Below, piece after piece: positions 43,728 through 51,387 of a stretch of 64,000 bases of DNA. The first letter of the stretch is position 1. The number at the start of each line of letters is the position of its first letter. The notes beneath the pieces are model-generated. The model saw only the letters and a list, made by a program, of their open reading frames with translations. It was not told the origin of the DNA and did no database searches. The position numbers and the translations under genes were made by a program. Source of the DNA: Actinomycetota bacterium (GTDB lineage Bacteria > Actinomycetota > Actinomycetes > Streptosporangiales > Streptosporangiaceae). The stretch spans positions 2,139 to 66,138 of the forward strand of contig PMSU01000140.1 of assembly GCA_003168255.1 (NCBI GenBank), given 5' to 3'.

Positions 43728-43834
43728 GGTCCTTGCCCCCAGTGGCGGCGGGGGCCGGTTTGCGGTGCCGTGATGACGGCTGCGCCGCAAGCCCCGCTGC
43801 GGGTATCGCGGGGCCGGCTGGTTGCTTCCGGCAT
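43724..43834 (-). CDS. Possible 36-residue micro-ORF coupled to helicase
   Basis: ATG 43834 lies two bases after the stop of the 182-residue gene. The frame ends CCG TGA, overlapping the GTG start of the helicase by four bases (GTGA). The product (MPEATSRPRDTRSGACGAAV ... HWGQGP) has no recognisable feature and the region also contains a CCCCGC/GCGGGG hairpin. The coupled geometry argues for translation; conservation is unknown. Confidence 0.35.
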   Translation of the reverse strand: MPEATSRPRDTRSGACGAAVITAPQTGPRRHWGQGP

Positions 43835-43836
43835 GC

Positions 43837-44385
43837 TCAGTTCCCGTAGCGGCGGCGCGGTGACTGCCCGCGTCTGTGGACCGGAGGCGGAGAATGCTGC
43901 TGCGGTGAGGACAGCTCACCGGGGGTCAGAAGGCCGTCGCGTATCGGTAGTGGTGCATCCCAGGCGGCCAGCCAGGCGGGGTGTGGCCGTGCTGCGATGC
44001 TGGGGCCGGGGTTCTCTAGCTGCTCGTGCTGGGCGTCGGTCATCTCCGCTTCGCATTCGCGGGCGTAGGTCTGCCGTGCGGAGTCGAGGGCGCGGCCGAA
44101 GTGACCGGCGTGCCGGCTGGCGTAGTGCATCAGGTCGGCGAGCAGGTCGGCGAGGGAGTCCTCGTACTCGGGGGAGCGCCCGCCGGCCGGAAGCGGGTCG
44201 CGCCCGGTGAGCTGCCGGTGGGCATCGACCGCCGCCGCGGCCAGCGCCGCGTGGTCGCCAGTGGTCAGCTTTTCGGGGTATTCCGTTATCAGCCATTGCC
44301 GGAATCCGGTGGGGTCGGTGCGTGCCCAGTCCGTCAGGGCTGATGAAGCTGGGAAAACCTCGTCCGCGCGGTCGCGGTTAATCAT
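43837..44385 (-). CDS. Hypothetical protein
   Basis: 182 residues. The first 60 residues (ALTDWARTDPTGFRQWLITE, then LTTGDHAALAAAAVDAHRQL) and the helix YEDSLADLLADLMHYASRHAGHFGRAL suggest a small helical protein. The tail is Pro/Arg/Gln-rich. ATG 44385 overlaps the stop of the DUF4913 gene by eight bases. Its position between the DUF4913 and helicase genes suggests a conserved transfer-operon member, but no function is known. Confidence 0.6.
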   Translation of the reverse strand: MINRDRADEVFPASSALTDWARTDPTGFRQWLITEYPEKLTTGDHAALAAAAVDAHRQLTGRDPLPAGGRSPEYEDSLADLLADLMHYASRHAGHFGRALDSARQTYARECEAEMTDAQHEQLENPGPSIAARPHPAWLAAWDAPLPIRDGLLTPGELSSPQQHSPPPVHRRGQSPRRRYGN

Positions 44386-44803
44386 CCGTGCCTCCCTCAG
44401 GTGCGGTGTCCGGTGCGTACTCGTCGGTGTCCCACCAGCCCTCCGGGGCTGGCTTGGTCACGGGTTCGTGGGGCTCGCGGTGGCTGTCTTCGCTGCACTG
44501 GTAGAAGGGCCCGCGGGCGCCCAGCAGGACCGGCAGCTGGTGGTCGAGGTAATCGCGGTACCACGAGCCCATGCCCGTGCCGGGCTGCAGGCGCAGCACC
44601 TCCCACGAATGCCACAGCGCGTTGAACCGGCTGATCGCCTCGGAGTGCTGCCACCACTGGGCACACCAGCGGTACTCGCCGCCGAGCGTTCGCCGGAACA
44701 TCGGCACGAAGTAGTCGGTCACCCAGTCTTCGGCGCACGCATAGACAGGTTCGGGGGCCGATGTGCCGTCCGGGCCGACATCCGGTGGTGCGCTGGCGGT
44801 CAT
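44378..44803 (-). CDS. DUF4913 domain-containing protein
   Basis: 141 residues. The pattern W-C-x-Q-WW-x-H-S-E-A-I-x-R-x-x-A-L-W-x-x-W-E (residues 45-70) is the DUF4913 signature found in actinobacterial conjugative elements, usually next to the coupling protein gene as here. TYFVPMF-like aromatic residues precede it. Function unknown. ATG 44803 overlaps the TAA of the coupling protein gene by one base. Confidence 0.8.
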   Translation of the reverse strand: MTASAPPDVGPDGTSAPEPVYACAEDWVTDYFVPMFRRTLGGEYRWCAQWWQHSEAISRFNALWHSWEVLRLQPGTGMGSWYRDYLDHQLPVLLGARGPFYQCSEDSHREPHEPVTKPAPEGWWDTDEYAPDTAPEGGTDD

Positions 44804-46626
44804 TACGGCGCCCCCGTTCGCGTGGGGCGGTTCTGGATGGCTTGGTCGCGGATCTTCTCTTGCGCTGTGTGCTGGCAGGCGGCGATCTCGGCCGCACGTG
44901 GCCCGGCGTACCAGGGGGTGAGCTTGACCAGGGCTGGCTTGATCCCCGTGGCCAGCAGGAGCGCGGTGCCCGGCGGCAGGGCGCGGATCGCGGCGGGCTC
45001 CAGGATGTCCTGGCGGCGCAGGGAGATCGACTCGCTGGCCCGGCCTTCGCCGTAGCTGACCGAGCGGACGGGCACGTCGTGCTGGCCGACGAGCGTCGCG
45101 ATGTCACGGGCCAGCCGGGGGGAGTCCACTCCGGCGCCGATGAGCTTCTTGGTAGCGGCACCCCATAGTGCGGCAGTGCCGTGCTCACCCCATACCGTGA
45201 TGCCCTGCTCGTAGCTCTGCAAGATGGCGACCGGGATGATTCCGCGCGATCCCAGGTGGGAGTAGAGGTCGGGCAGGTCGGCGATGCGGCAGATGTTCGC
45301 GGCCTCATCGAGTATGACCACCAGCGGCGGGTCCAGCCGGCCGCCCATCTGCTCGGCCCGCCGCTCGGCCGCACGCATCACGGTGTCGGTCAGCGCGGCG
45401 ATGAGCGGAGCCGCGGCTGACCGGGATTTCGACAGCAGATACAGGGTGTCCTGGCTGGCGGCGAAGGCGCTGGGGTCGAAGACCGGCAGATTGGTATCCG
45501 GCGGCGTGACCCAGGCCATGATCTGCGGGTCGGTCATGCATTTGGCGGCCGTCCTGGCCGTCTGGTAGATGCCGTCCCGAGTCTCGACGGCGCCGTTCTG
45601 GGCGCCGCGCAGGGAGGTGCCCATCGCGGCGAAGCCGGCCGCGTGCAGCAGTTCGATCGGGGTGGGCACCGCAGGCTCGTTCAGCCAGAGCGCGACGTCG
45701 TGCAGGCTGTGGCCGGGGGTCGTGGCGGCGAGAAACAGCGCAGCCAGGAGATCCTGGGCGGCTGGCCCCCACAGGTCACGGGATCTGTCGTCGGCCACTG
45801 TGAGCACGAAATGCCCAGCCAGGCGGTGTGCCTCTTCGACGGTGTTTAGCCCGCGGAGCAGGTCACACCACCAGGTTTGCGGCTGGTAGGTGATGCCCTG
45901 CGGGTCGAACAGCCAGATCTGCCCGCCTGTGCCCGCTGCCCGAAGCTCTGCCGTCGCCGCCCACAGGTCGGACTTGTTGGACGTGGCGATCACGGCACCG
46001 GGCGCGGACAAGGTGAAGGGGATGGCGACCGAGGTGGTCTTGCCGGACCGGGCGGCCATCAGCGCGACGATGGTGTCTTCCCACGTGGCGTACAGGGCCG
46101 GGCCGGGCGTGTAGCGGATGTCGGCGTCCTTGCGATGGCCAGGCCGCAGCAGTTCGCCGAGCGCGAGCCCGATGTGGGCCGGGTCGGTTGCGCGGGGATT
46201 CTCGCCGGACAGCGATGGCCGCAGCCTGATCGCGCGCTGGGCGACTGGCACCTTGGTCAGGGCCGTGATCGCGGGGTTGCGGGCGAGTGCCGCGACTGGG
46301 TCTCCCGGAGTGTGCCGATGACGTGTGATCAGCCAGCCAGCGGTCGCTGCCAGCGCCGTCGCGACGGCAAGGACGATGAGCAGCGCGGCGGTGACTGCCG
46401 CAGTCGGGGTGTGCGGCCAGGCTGCTGGGGTGTTGCCGTGCAGTACGTCGGTGATGAATGTGATGCCGAACGGCTCAGTCGTCCCGCCCGTTAGGGTTGC
46501 AGCGATTCTCGCCGCAACCCAGCCGAGGGCGGCGACCGCCAGCAGCGACCAGCAGCCGAGCAGGACGGCCCACCCGGCGGAGCTGCTAGCGGTGATGGAG
46601 GGACGTGGCCCGAGCGCCCGGCTCAC
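44803..46626 (-). CDS. VirD4/TraG-type coupling protein
   Basis: 607 residues. Two transmembrane helices occupy about residues 18-42 and 77-100, followed by a cytoplasmic ATPase. The Walker A region is LMAARSGKTTSV (Lys196) and Walker B is LVVILDEAANI. RDLWGPAAQDLLAALFLA and LYLLSKSRSAAAPLIAALT are typical of TraG/VirD4. It links the relaxosome to the secretion channel at the membrane. GTG 46626 overlaps the stop of a 32-residue ORF (GTGA); the longer open frame upstream is shadow. The C-terminus contains RDQAIQNRPTR, loosely like the motif of the micro-ORFs. Confidence 0.85.
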   Translation of the reverse strand: MSRALGPRPSITASSSAGWAVLLGCWSLLAVAALGWVAARIAATLTGGTTEPFGITFITDVLHGNTPAAWPHTPTAAVTAALLIVLAVATALAATAGWLITRHRHTPGDPVAALARNPAITALTKVPVAQRAIRLRPSLSGENPRATDPAHIGLALGELLRPGHRKDADIRYTPGPALYATWEDTIVALMAARSGKTTSVAIPFTLSAPGAVIATSNKSDLWAATAELRAAGTGGQIWLFDPQGITYQPQTWWCDLLRGLNTVEEAHRLAGHFVLTVADDRSRDLWGPAAQDLLAALFLAATTPGHSLHDVALWLNEPAVPTPIELLHAAGFAAMGTSLRGAQNGAVETRDGIYQTARTAAKCMTDPQIMAWVTPPDTNLPVFDPSAFAASQDTLYLLSKSRSAAAPLIAALTDTVMRAAERRAEQMGGRLDPPLVVILDEAANICRIADLPDLYSHLGSRGIIPVAILQSYEQGITVWGEHGTAALWGAATKKLIGAGVDSPRLARDIATLVGQHDVPVRSVSYGEGRASESISLRRQDILEPAAIRALPPGTALLLATGIKPALVKLTPWYAGPRAAEIAACQHTAQEKIRDQAIQNRPTRTGAP

Positions 46627-46721
46627 TGCTGGCTCCGCTGCTGCCCGGCGGCACGGATGGCCTGGTCGGTGGCGGGAAGTTCCCGGAATTCGCCTTCTTG
46701 CCCGCAGCAGAACATGGTCAC
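46623..46721 (-). CDS. 32-residue micro-ORF upstream of coupling protein
   Basis: The ORF starts at GTG 46721 (VTMFCCGQEGEF), overlapping the stop of the acetyltransferase gene as GTGA, and ends overlapping the coupling protein start as GTGA. Both junctions are four-base overlaps like the rest of the operon. The product contains REFRELPATDQAIR-type sequence (residues 12-23: F-R-E-L-P-A-T-D-Q-A-I-R), shared with the 51-residue ORF at 47407-47562. GAGGGGG precedes the start. It is too short for usual gene finders. Confidence 0.55.
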   Translation of the reverse strand: MTMFCCGQEGEFRELPATDQAIRAAGQQRSQQ

Positions 46722-47410
46722 CGCCCCCTCGCCCGGCGTGGAGCCTGCTGCCCGGGCCGGCGGGCGGCACGGGCCAGCGCGATGCCTGGCCCTTCCGGCT
46801 GGGACGTCGCAAGGCTGCCCGGCCGGCCGGGACCGGATCCTGCGGGGAAGTCCAAGGCAGCGAGAGCCGGCGCTGCGGCCCCGGCGGCGTGCTGCGGGGC
46901 AACGTCGGCAGGTCCGGAGGGGGCACGCTTGGTCATGTAGTCATACAGCTCGAAAGGGTCGCCCTCGCTGAGCTGGTAGTCCTCGAAGCCGCGGTTGCTG
47001 TAGAACTCACGCAAGGCGGCTTCGTCCTGGCCGCTGTCCTCGTCGATCGGGTACGGCTTGAGGCGCAGTTCGAGACCCTTGAAATGCTCGCCGACGTTAT
47101 CCAGCAGCTGGGAGCCAACGCCCCAGCCCCGATACTGCGGGTTCGCCCACAGCTCTTTGACCTCGACGTACGGGCCGCCGGGTCCCTGCCGCCCGATGAC
47201 GTAAGCATGCCCAACCTCGTCCCCGTCGTGCTCGGCGGAGAACCAATGCTGGTCTGGCTCATAGGAGGCGTGGTGGTAGGTGAAGGACTCGTCGTCGGCC
47301 TCTTGCGGGCCGGGCATCTGGCTCGCCGATTCGCCGGGGCCAGCCGTGGCGGCCATCTCGTGCGGGTTCCCCCTGGACTCTTCCGGGGCGGCCACCTCGG
47401 GGGGCTTCAT
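46718..47410 (-). CDS. GNAT-family N-acetyltransferase
   Basis: 230 residues. The core spans about 40-165: HAYVIGRQGPGGPYVEVKELWA, then NPQYRGWGVGSQLLDNV, which is motif A with its acetyl-CoA pyrophosphate loop (R-G-W-G-V-G). The closing FYSNRGFEDYQL is motif B. The C-terminal 60 residues are Ala/Pro-rich. ATG 47410 overlaps the stop of the 51-residue ORF (ATGA) and is preceded by GGGAGG. The substrate is unknown. An acetyltransferase inside a transfer operon is unusual and may modify a channel component or act in host interaction. Confidence 0.75.
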   Translation of the reverse strand: MKPPEVAAPEESRGNPHEMAATAGPGESASQMPGPQEADDESFTYHHASYEPDQHWFSAEHDGDEVGHAYVIGRQGPGGPYVEVKELWANPQYRGWGVGSQLLDNVGEHFKGLELRLKPYPIDEDSGQDEAALREFYSNRGFEDYQLSEGDPFELYDYMTKRAPSGPADVAPQHAAGAAAPALAALDFPAGSGPGRPGSLATSQPEGPGIALARAARRPGQQAPRRARGR

Positions 47411-47562
47411 AGCCTGACCTCCCGCGAGCCTTGCCCGGCATCGGGTAGAAGGGGAGCATCGGTCATCGAGTTCCGCGCAGGCCGTCCGGGATGCGGCCGG
47501 ATCGCCTGGTCGGTTGCGGGAACTTCCCGGAGTTCGCGACCTCGGGGTACGAGCACGCTCAC
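47407..47562 (-). CDS. 51-residue micro-ORF upstream of GNAT gene
   Basis: The ORF starts at GTG 47562, overlapping the stop of the 265-residue gene (GTGA), and ends overlapping the GNAT start (ATGA). The product begins VSVLVPRGRELREVPATDQA and continues IRPHPGRP. The REVPATDQAIR block repeats that of the 32-residue ORF two genes downstream. Exact coupling on both sides and the shared motif support real translation. No family known. Confidence 0.55.
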   Translation of the reverse strand: MSVLVPRGRELREVPATDQAIRPHPGRPARNSMTDAPLLPDAGQGSREVRL

Positions 47563-48356
47563 CGCCCTCTTTTCTGCGATGCCTGACCAGCAGCGACAGT
47601 TCCAGCAGCGCGTGGCCGCCTAGCCGACTCGTTCGCTGCCTGCCCGGGCGAAGCAAGTGGATTCGCCACAGGGAAAGCGGCCTGGGCAATCCGGACAGCA
47701 GACTGCGGGAGATCGCCTTGCTGGCGAGCGCTCTGCACGCGGCGGGCGGCTGCCGCGCCAGGCGTGCTGTCCTTGGGCATCTCGAATTCCAGGCGGACGA
47801 GGTGATCTCTGCACCGGCTGATCGCGTTGCGGTCCATCCAGTTGTCCGTGCGGCCGTCACCGGGGCGTACCCCGATGACCGGGACGTCCATGTACTCGTC
47901 GGTGAACAAGGTTCCCGATCCCAGTACCACCCGCTCTCCTGGTTTTGGCAGCCGCAGTTCGGGCGGGTCATCACCCCAGTCGTAGGCGTTAACGTTCGCG
48001 ATGACGTGGGCGACCAGGGTGCCCGCGGTTCCTAGCGGCGCACGGTCGAACGCCACAACCCTGTTGCTGGGGCGGCGGCGGGCGGCTTCCTCGCTTGCCG
48101 CCGCAGCGTCCGTGTAGCGCGCGCCGTCCTCGGCCAGGTCCTGCACGATCCGCGCCCTCAGGTCATCGTCTGGCGGGACCGCGACTGTTCTTGCCGGGGC
48201 GGGTTCGCCGGGGATGGAGTCAAGAATCGTCAGGTGGATGGCCCCGTAGCGGTCGGTGTGCCGTTCGAACGGGGTGCTCCCGAGGATGCCGCTCCCAAGG
48301 ACGACGACCGGGTCCTCAGGTCCGGTACTCGAAACTTTGACGGCCTCATCGTCCAT
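47559..48356 (-). CDS. Hypothetical transfer-operon protein
   Basis: 265 residues, family not recognised. A beta-rich core contains two similar strands, DPVVVLGSGILG (residues 15-26) and ERVVLGSGTLF (about 140-150), so an internal duplication is possible. ISRCRDHLVRLEFEMP follows, and the C-terminal 60 residues are Ala/Arg-rich. It overlaps the upstream VirB4-like gene by 11 bases and the micro-ORF downstream by four. A role in the channel or its regulation is inferred from position. Confidence 0.6.
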   Translation of the reverse strand: MDDEAVKVSSTGPEDPVVVLGSGILGSTPFERHTDRYGAIHLTILDSIPGEPAPARTVAVPPDDDLRARIVQDLAEDGARYTDAAAASEEAARRRPSNRVVAFDRAPLGTAGTLVAHVIANVNAYDWGDDPPELRLPKPGERVVLGSGTLFTDEYMDVPVIGVRPGDGRTDNWMDRNAISRCRDHLVRLEFEMPKDSTPGAAAARRVQSARQQGDLPQSAVRIAQAAFPVANPLASPGQAANESARRPRAAGTVAAGQASQKRGR

Positions 48357-49878
48357 CGGTGCCCCCTCTCCATCCGCTTACGGAATTCCCGGCCACAGGA
48401 GTCAGTGCTTCCGGGGTCTCCGTTGCGTTGTGATTCGGCTGCACCTCCTGGCGTATTGCCTGGTCAGTGTCATACAGTTCTCGTTCCTGGCCGACCAGGC
48501 TCAACTCCACGGGGATGCCCAGGCGCTGGCCGGTCTTGATGAGATACCGGCCCCGGCCGGGGTGCCGTGTGCCCGGCTGGTAGGACTCTGGTGCCGACCA
48601 GGACGCGACGAGTTGCTGTTCCGGCCCCGTCAGTGGGGTGATTTCGTGTACCCGGGCGAGTTCACGTGGTGGCAGGCCGCCCATGATGGTGATGGCGCTG
48701 CGGTCTACGAACCCGCGGGCCTTGGCGCAGTCCTGTTCGGTGGCCAGGGAGTCGAGGTCGGCGAGGGAGTGGGTGACCATCACGCTGCTCATGCCCTTGG
48801 CGCGGTTGAGGCGGGTCAGCGCGTCGGCGTGCTCGACCAGGCCGGGCGCTCCGCGCAGCGCCCGCCATAGCTCGTCCATGACGCCCATGTAGGAACGCCG
48901 TGGCCCCAGTCTCAGATCCGCGAGCGCTGCGGCGGCATCGACCACGCCGAATCCGTAGCTCCAGGTGCACAGCATCGCCGCGGTCAGCAGCGAGTCCCCG
49001 GCCGCGCCGACGGCGGAGATATCGACGCTGACGGCGGGGGCGTCCAGGTCGATGGGCTTGGTGGTGGCCCCATCGAATACTCCGGCCAGTGACCCAGTGC
49101 ACAGCAGGTCCAGGCTGAAGACGAGGTCAGCGACCCGTTCGCGGTATGCCTCGGGTGTGTCGGTGCGGGCGGCCGAGCGGAGGGTGTCATTGCCTTCCTC
49201 GATCACGGCGAGCACATCGGTCACGGTTGGCTCACGCCGCCCGCCGGCGCGCTCGTCGAGCAGGTCCACCGCGCGGCCAAGGATGACTTCCTCGGCGTTG
49301 CTGATCCGTGACTGGCGGACCAGCGTGCACAGTGCCAGCAGCAGCGACAGGCGGCGGGAGCGGACCTCCCACCGCAACGCTTCTGCGTCGGGCCCGCTGA
49401 GCTGCCGCAACACTGCCCCAAGCGGGCCGGCGTCCAGCGGGTTGATCCGGTCCAGGCCGCGCCCGATCCGGATCAGCTGCCCGCCGAGGTGTTCGACGAG
49501 CCGGGAGTAGTCGGGTTTGGTGTCGCCCAGGACCAGGACCCGGGTACCGAACGCGACGGCACCTGTTACGAGCCGCTTGACAAGCGCGGACTTGCCGACG
49601 CCGGGCTGTCCCAGCACGAAAACGCCAGGGTTGGTGGTCAGGCCCGCCCGCAGCCAGGCCAGCGGATCAAGGCAGACGGTTTCGCCCCAGAGCTGGTGGC
49701 GCCCGATGGGCGTCCCGGCCGTGGGCGTCCCAGATCCTGCGGTGAACGGGTAGAGGCCGCAGACCTGGCTGGTGGTGGCCTGGTATTCCGTGCCTGCGGA
49801 GACGTGCACCGCGCGGCCTGCTCCAGGCACTTTCCATCCCCAGGCGGGGGCCAGCGGCTCGGTTGGCTGGATGGTCAT
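48346..49878 (-). CDS. VirB4/TraC-like conjugation ATPase
   Basis: 510 residues. Residues 87-97 (FVLGQPGVGKS) are Walker A (Lys96). GTRVLVLGDTKPDYSRLVEH follows as in VirB4-like motors, and YMGVMDELWRAL gives Walker B with Asp335/Glu336. FVDRSAITIMGGLPP and VTHSLADLD are sensor-like. The protein is shorter than VirB4 because the N-terminal domain is carried by the separate SCO6880-like protein encoded just upstream. It powers substrate transfer and channel assembly at the inner face of the membrane. The C-terminal tail contains RELYDTDQAIRQEV, close to the micro-ORF motif. Confidence 0.85.
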   Translation of the reverse strand: MTIQPTEPLAPAWGWKVPGAGRAVHVSAGTEYQATTSQVCGLYPFTAGSGTPTAGTPIGRHQLWGETVCLDPLAWLRAGLTTNPGVFVLGQPGVGKSALVKRLVTGAVAFGTRVLVLGDTKPDYSRLVEHLGGQLIRIGRGLDRINPLDAGPLGAVLRQLSGPDAEALRWEVRSRRLSLLLALCTLVRQSRISNAEEVILGRAVDLLDERAGGRREPTVTDVLAVIEEGNDTLRSAARTDTPEAYRERVADLVFSLDLLCTGSLAGVFDGATTKPIDLDAPAVSVDISAVGAAGDSLLTAAMLCTWSYGFGVVDAAAALADLRLGPRRSYMGVMDELWRALRGAPGLVEHADALTRLNRAKGMSSVMVTHSLADLDSLATEQDCAKARGFVDRSAITIMGGLPPRELARVHEITPLTGPEQQLVASWSAPESYQPGTRHPGRGRYLIKTGQRLGIPVELSLVGQERELYDTDQAIRQEVQPNHNATETPEALTPVAGNSVSGWRGGTDGR

Positions 49879-49896
49879 GTTCGGCGCACCTCCCGG

Positions 49897-51387
49897 TCAG
49901 TGCCGCATGCGGCGGGCGAGTTCAGGCAGGCAGACACCGCACGGCAAGGTCGCCGCGAAACCGGCGGCCTGGCTGCCATACATCCGCTGGAGCTGGACTT
50001 TCGAGGAATCGGCAGCGGACTCGACGGCGGCAATCGCCCGGGGCAGTTGCTCTTCTTGCTGCGCGGTGGCCGTCACGTACAGGGCGACCAGGGTCACGCC
50101 CGCGCCCTGGGCTTCCTCGCTGGCGGCCTGGCGGGCGCGGGCATGATCGTGGCTGTCCCGCGCGGTCGCATCGCGGCGGGTCCGGCGGAAATACTCCTGC
50201 CGGAACTCGGCCGCCCGGACCTCGTTCTCTAGCGCACGCGTGGCCGTGGACGCGGGCAGCGGCCGGTATTGCAGCGTGACGCGCTTGGGCCAGGCGGTCG
50301 GCGCGGTCAGCCGGGCAAGCACGTCGGCGTGCACGTTCTGCCGGGGTGCCTCCCGCCATGACCAGGAGACCGAAACCCCGCTGCCGTGCCGGTAGCGGTC
50401 CCACAGTTCCTCGGCGCCGCTAGGTCCTGCGGTGGCCCAGTTCAGCCGGCGGTCGGCCTGGAGGTCGCCGCCTGCGGCGAGCAGCCGGTTGATGTCTCCC
50501 CGGACGGCGGGATCGAAGGCGGTGCGGCAGATCCCGGCGATGTCGGCCGCCCGAGCCCGGCCGTTGACCGTAACTCCGCAGCAGCCGAGCTGGGATTCCA
50601 GCCCTTGCAGCGTGCGGCCCGTCTCGGCGACCGCCTCCTGCAAGGTCTTCGGCGCGGCTGGCGATGCCGCCGGATCGAAGGTCAGGCTGACACGGGTGTC
50701 CACGTCGGCGGCGGCGGCCGGGGCCGTGGCGACAAGCTGTGCCATGATCTGCTGCGCTGCCTGCGGTGCTGCCGGGTCGAGCGCGGCAGCTACCGTGTCG
50801 GCGAGCGTCGATCCTGGCTCGGGCGCGGTGTCAATAGTGACGGTCACCCACCGCAGCGTCGGGACGTATCCCAGCGAAGCCAGCCAAGCCCCCCAGTTCG
50901 CCACCCAGGTATCGGCGTCGTCGCGGTCAGCCAGCCAGGTGGAGGCCGGAACGACCCGCAGGGTCGCGGTCAGGTAGCCGGTGTGCCGGTCCCGGACGAT
51001 CCCGTAATGACCGCCGAAGCCGTCCTCGGCTTCCAGCAACTCTGTGGGGGTGAGAAGCCCGGGTAGCTGGACGACTCCTGCGTGCCGGAGAACAACTTCG
51101 GCCCGGTAGCTGGTGTGTCCACGGCTCGTTCCCCACCACCACCGAAGGCGCTGCACGCCGAGCTGTGCGAGGGGAACGCCGCCGATCCGGGCCAGGCTGG
51201 CGCCACCTGCGAGCAGGACGGGCGGGGCGACATACAGCAGCGCCTTCATTGAGACCGCTGCGACCAGGAGCAGGATGAGAAAGGCCCCTAGCACCGCGAA
51301 CGTCGCGGCTGTGCCGAGTCCGAACAGTCCCACCCCGCGGCTGCGCCGCCATCCTCCGTAGGTTCTGAGCTGGCCTTGCGTGTTCAT
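49897..51387 (-). CDS. SCO6880/PrgI-like T4SS protein
   Basis: 496 residues. The N-terminus has two adjacent membrane helices (GLGTAATFAVLGAFLILLLV and MKALLYVAPPVLLAGGASLA), as in PrgI-like proteins. A large cytoplasmic domain of SCO6880 type follows, which substitutes for the N-terminal half of VirB4. The C-terminal part holds charged helices and CGVC. ATG 51387 follows GGAGGGGAG and overlaps the TrbL stop (TTATGA). The larger open frame upstream is a shadow of the TrbL gene. Confidence 0.8.
   Translation of the reverse strand: MNTQGQLRTYGGWRRSRGVGLFGLGTAATFAVLGAFLILLLVAAVSMKALLYVAPPVLLAGGASLARIGGVPLAQLGVQRLRWWWGTSRGHTSYRAEVVLRHAGVVQLPGLLTPTELLEAEDGFGGHYGIVRDRHTGYLTATLRVVPASTWLADRDDADTWVANWGAWLASLGYVPTLRWVTVTIDTAPEPGSTLADTVAAALDPAAPQAAQQIMAQLVATAPAAAADVDTRVSLTFDPAASPAAPKTLQEAVAETGRTLQGLESQLGCCGVTVNGRARAADIAGICRTAFDPAVRGDINRLLAAGGDLQADRRLNWATAGPSGAEELWDRYRHGSGVSVSWSWREAPRQNVHADVLARLTAPTAWPKRVTLQYRPLPASTATRALENEVRAAEFRQEYFRRTRRDATARDSHDHARARQAASEEAQGAGVTLVALYVTATAQQEEQLPRAIAAVESAADSSKVQLQRMYGSQAAGFAATLPCGVCLPELARRMRH

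Noticed and set aside
46627-46926. N-terminal extension of the coupling protein
   Set aside because: Pro/Arg-rich and overlapping the GNAT gene; GTG 46626 with GTGA coupling and two membrane helices just downstream is better.
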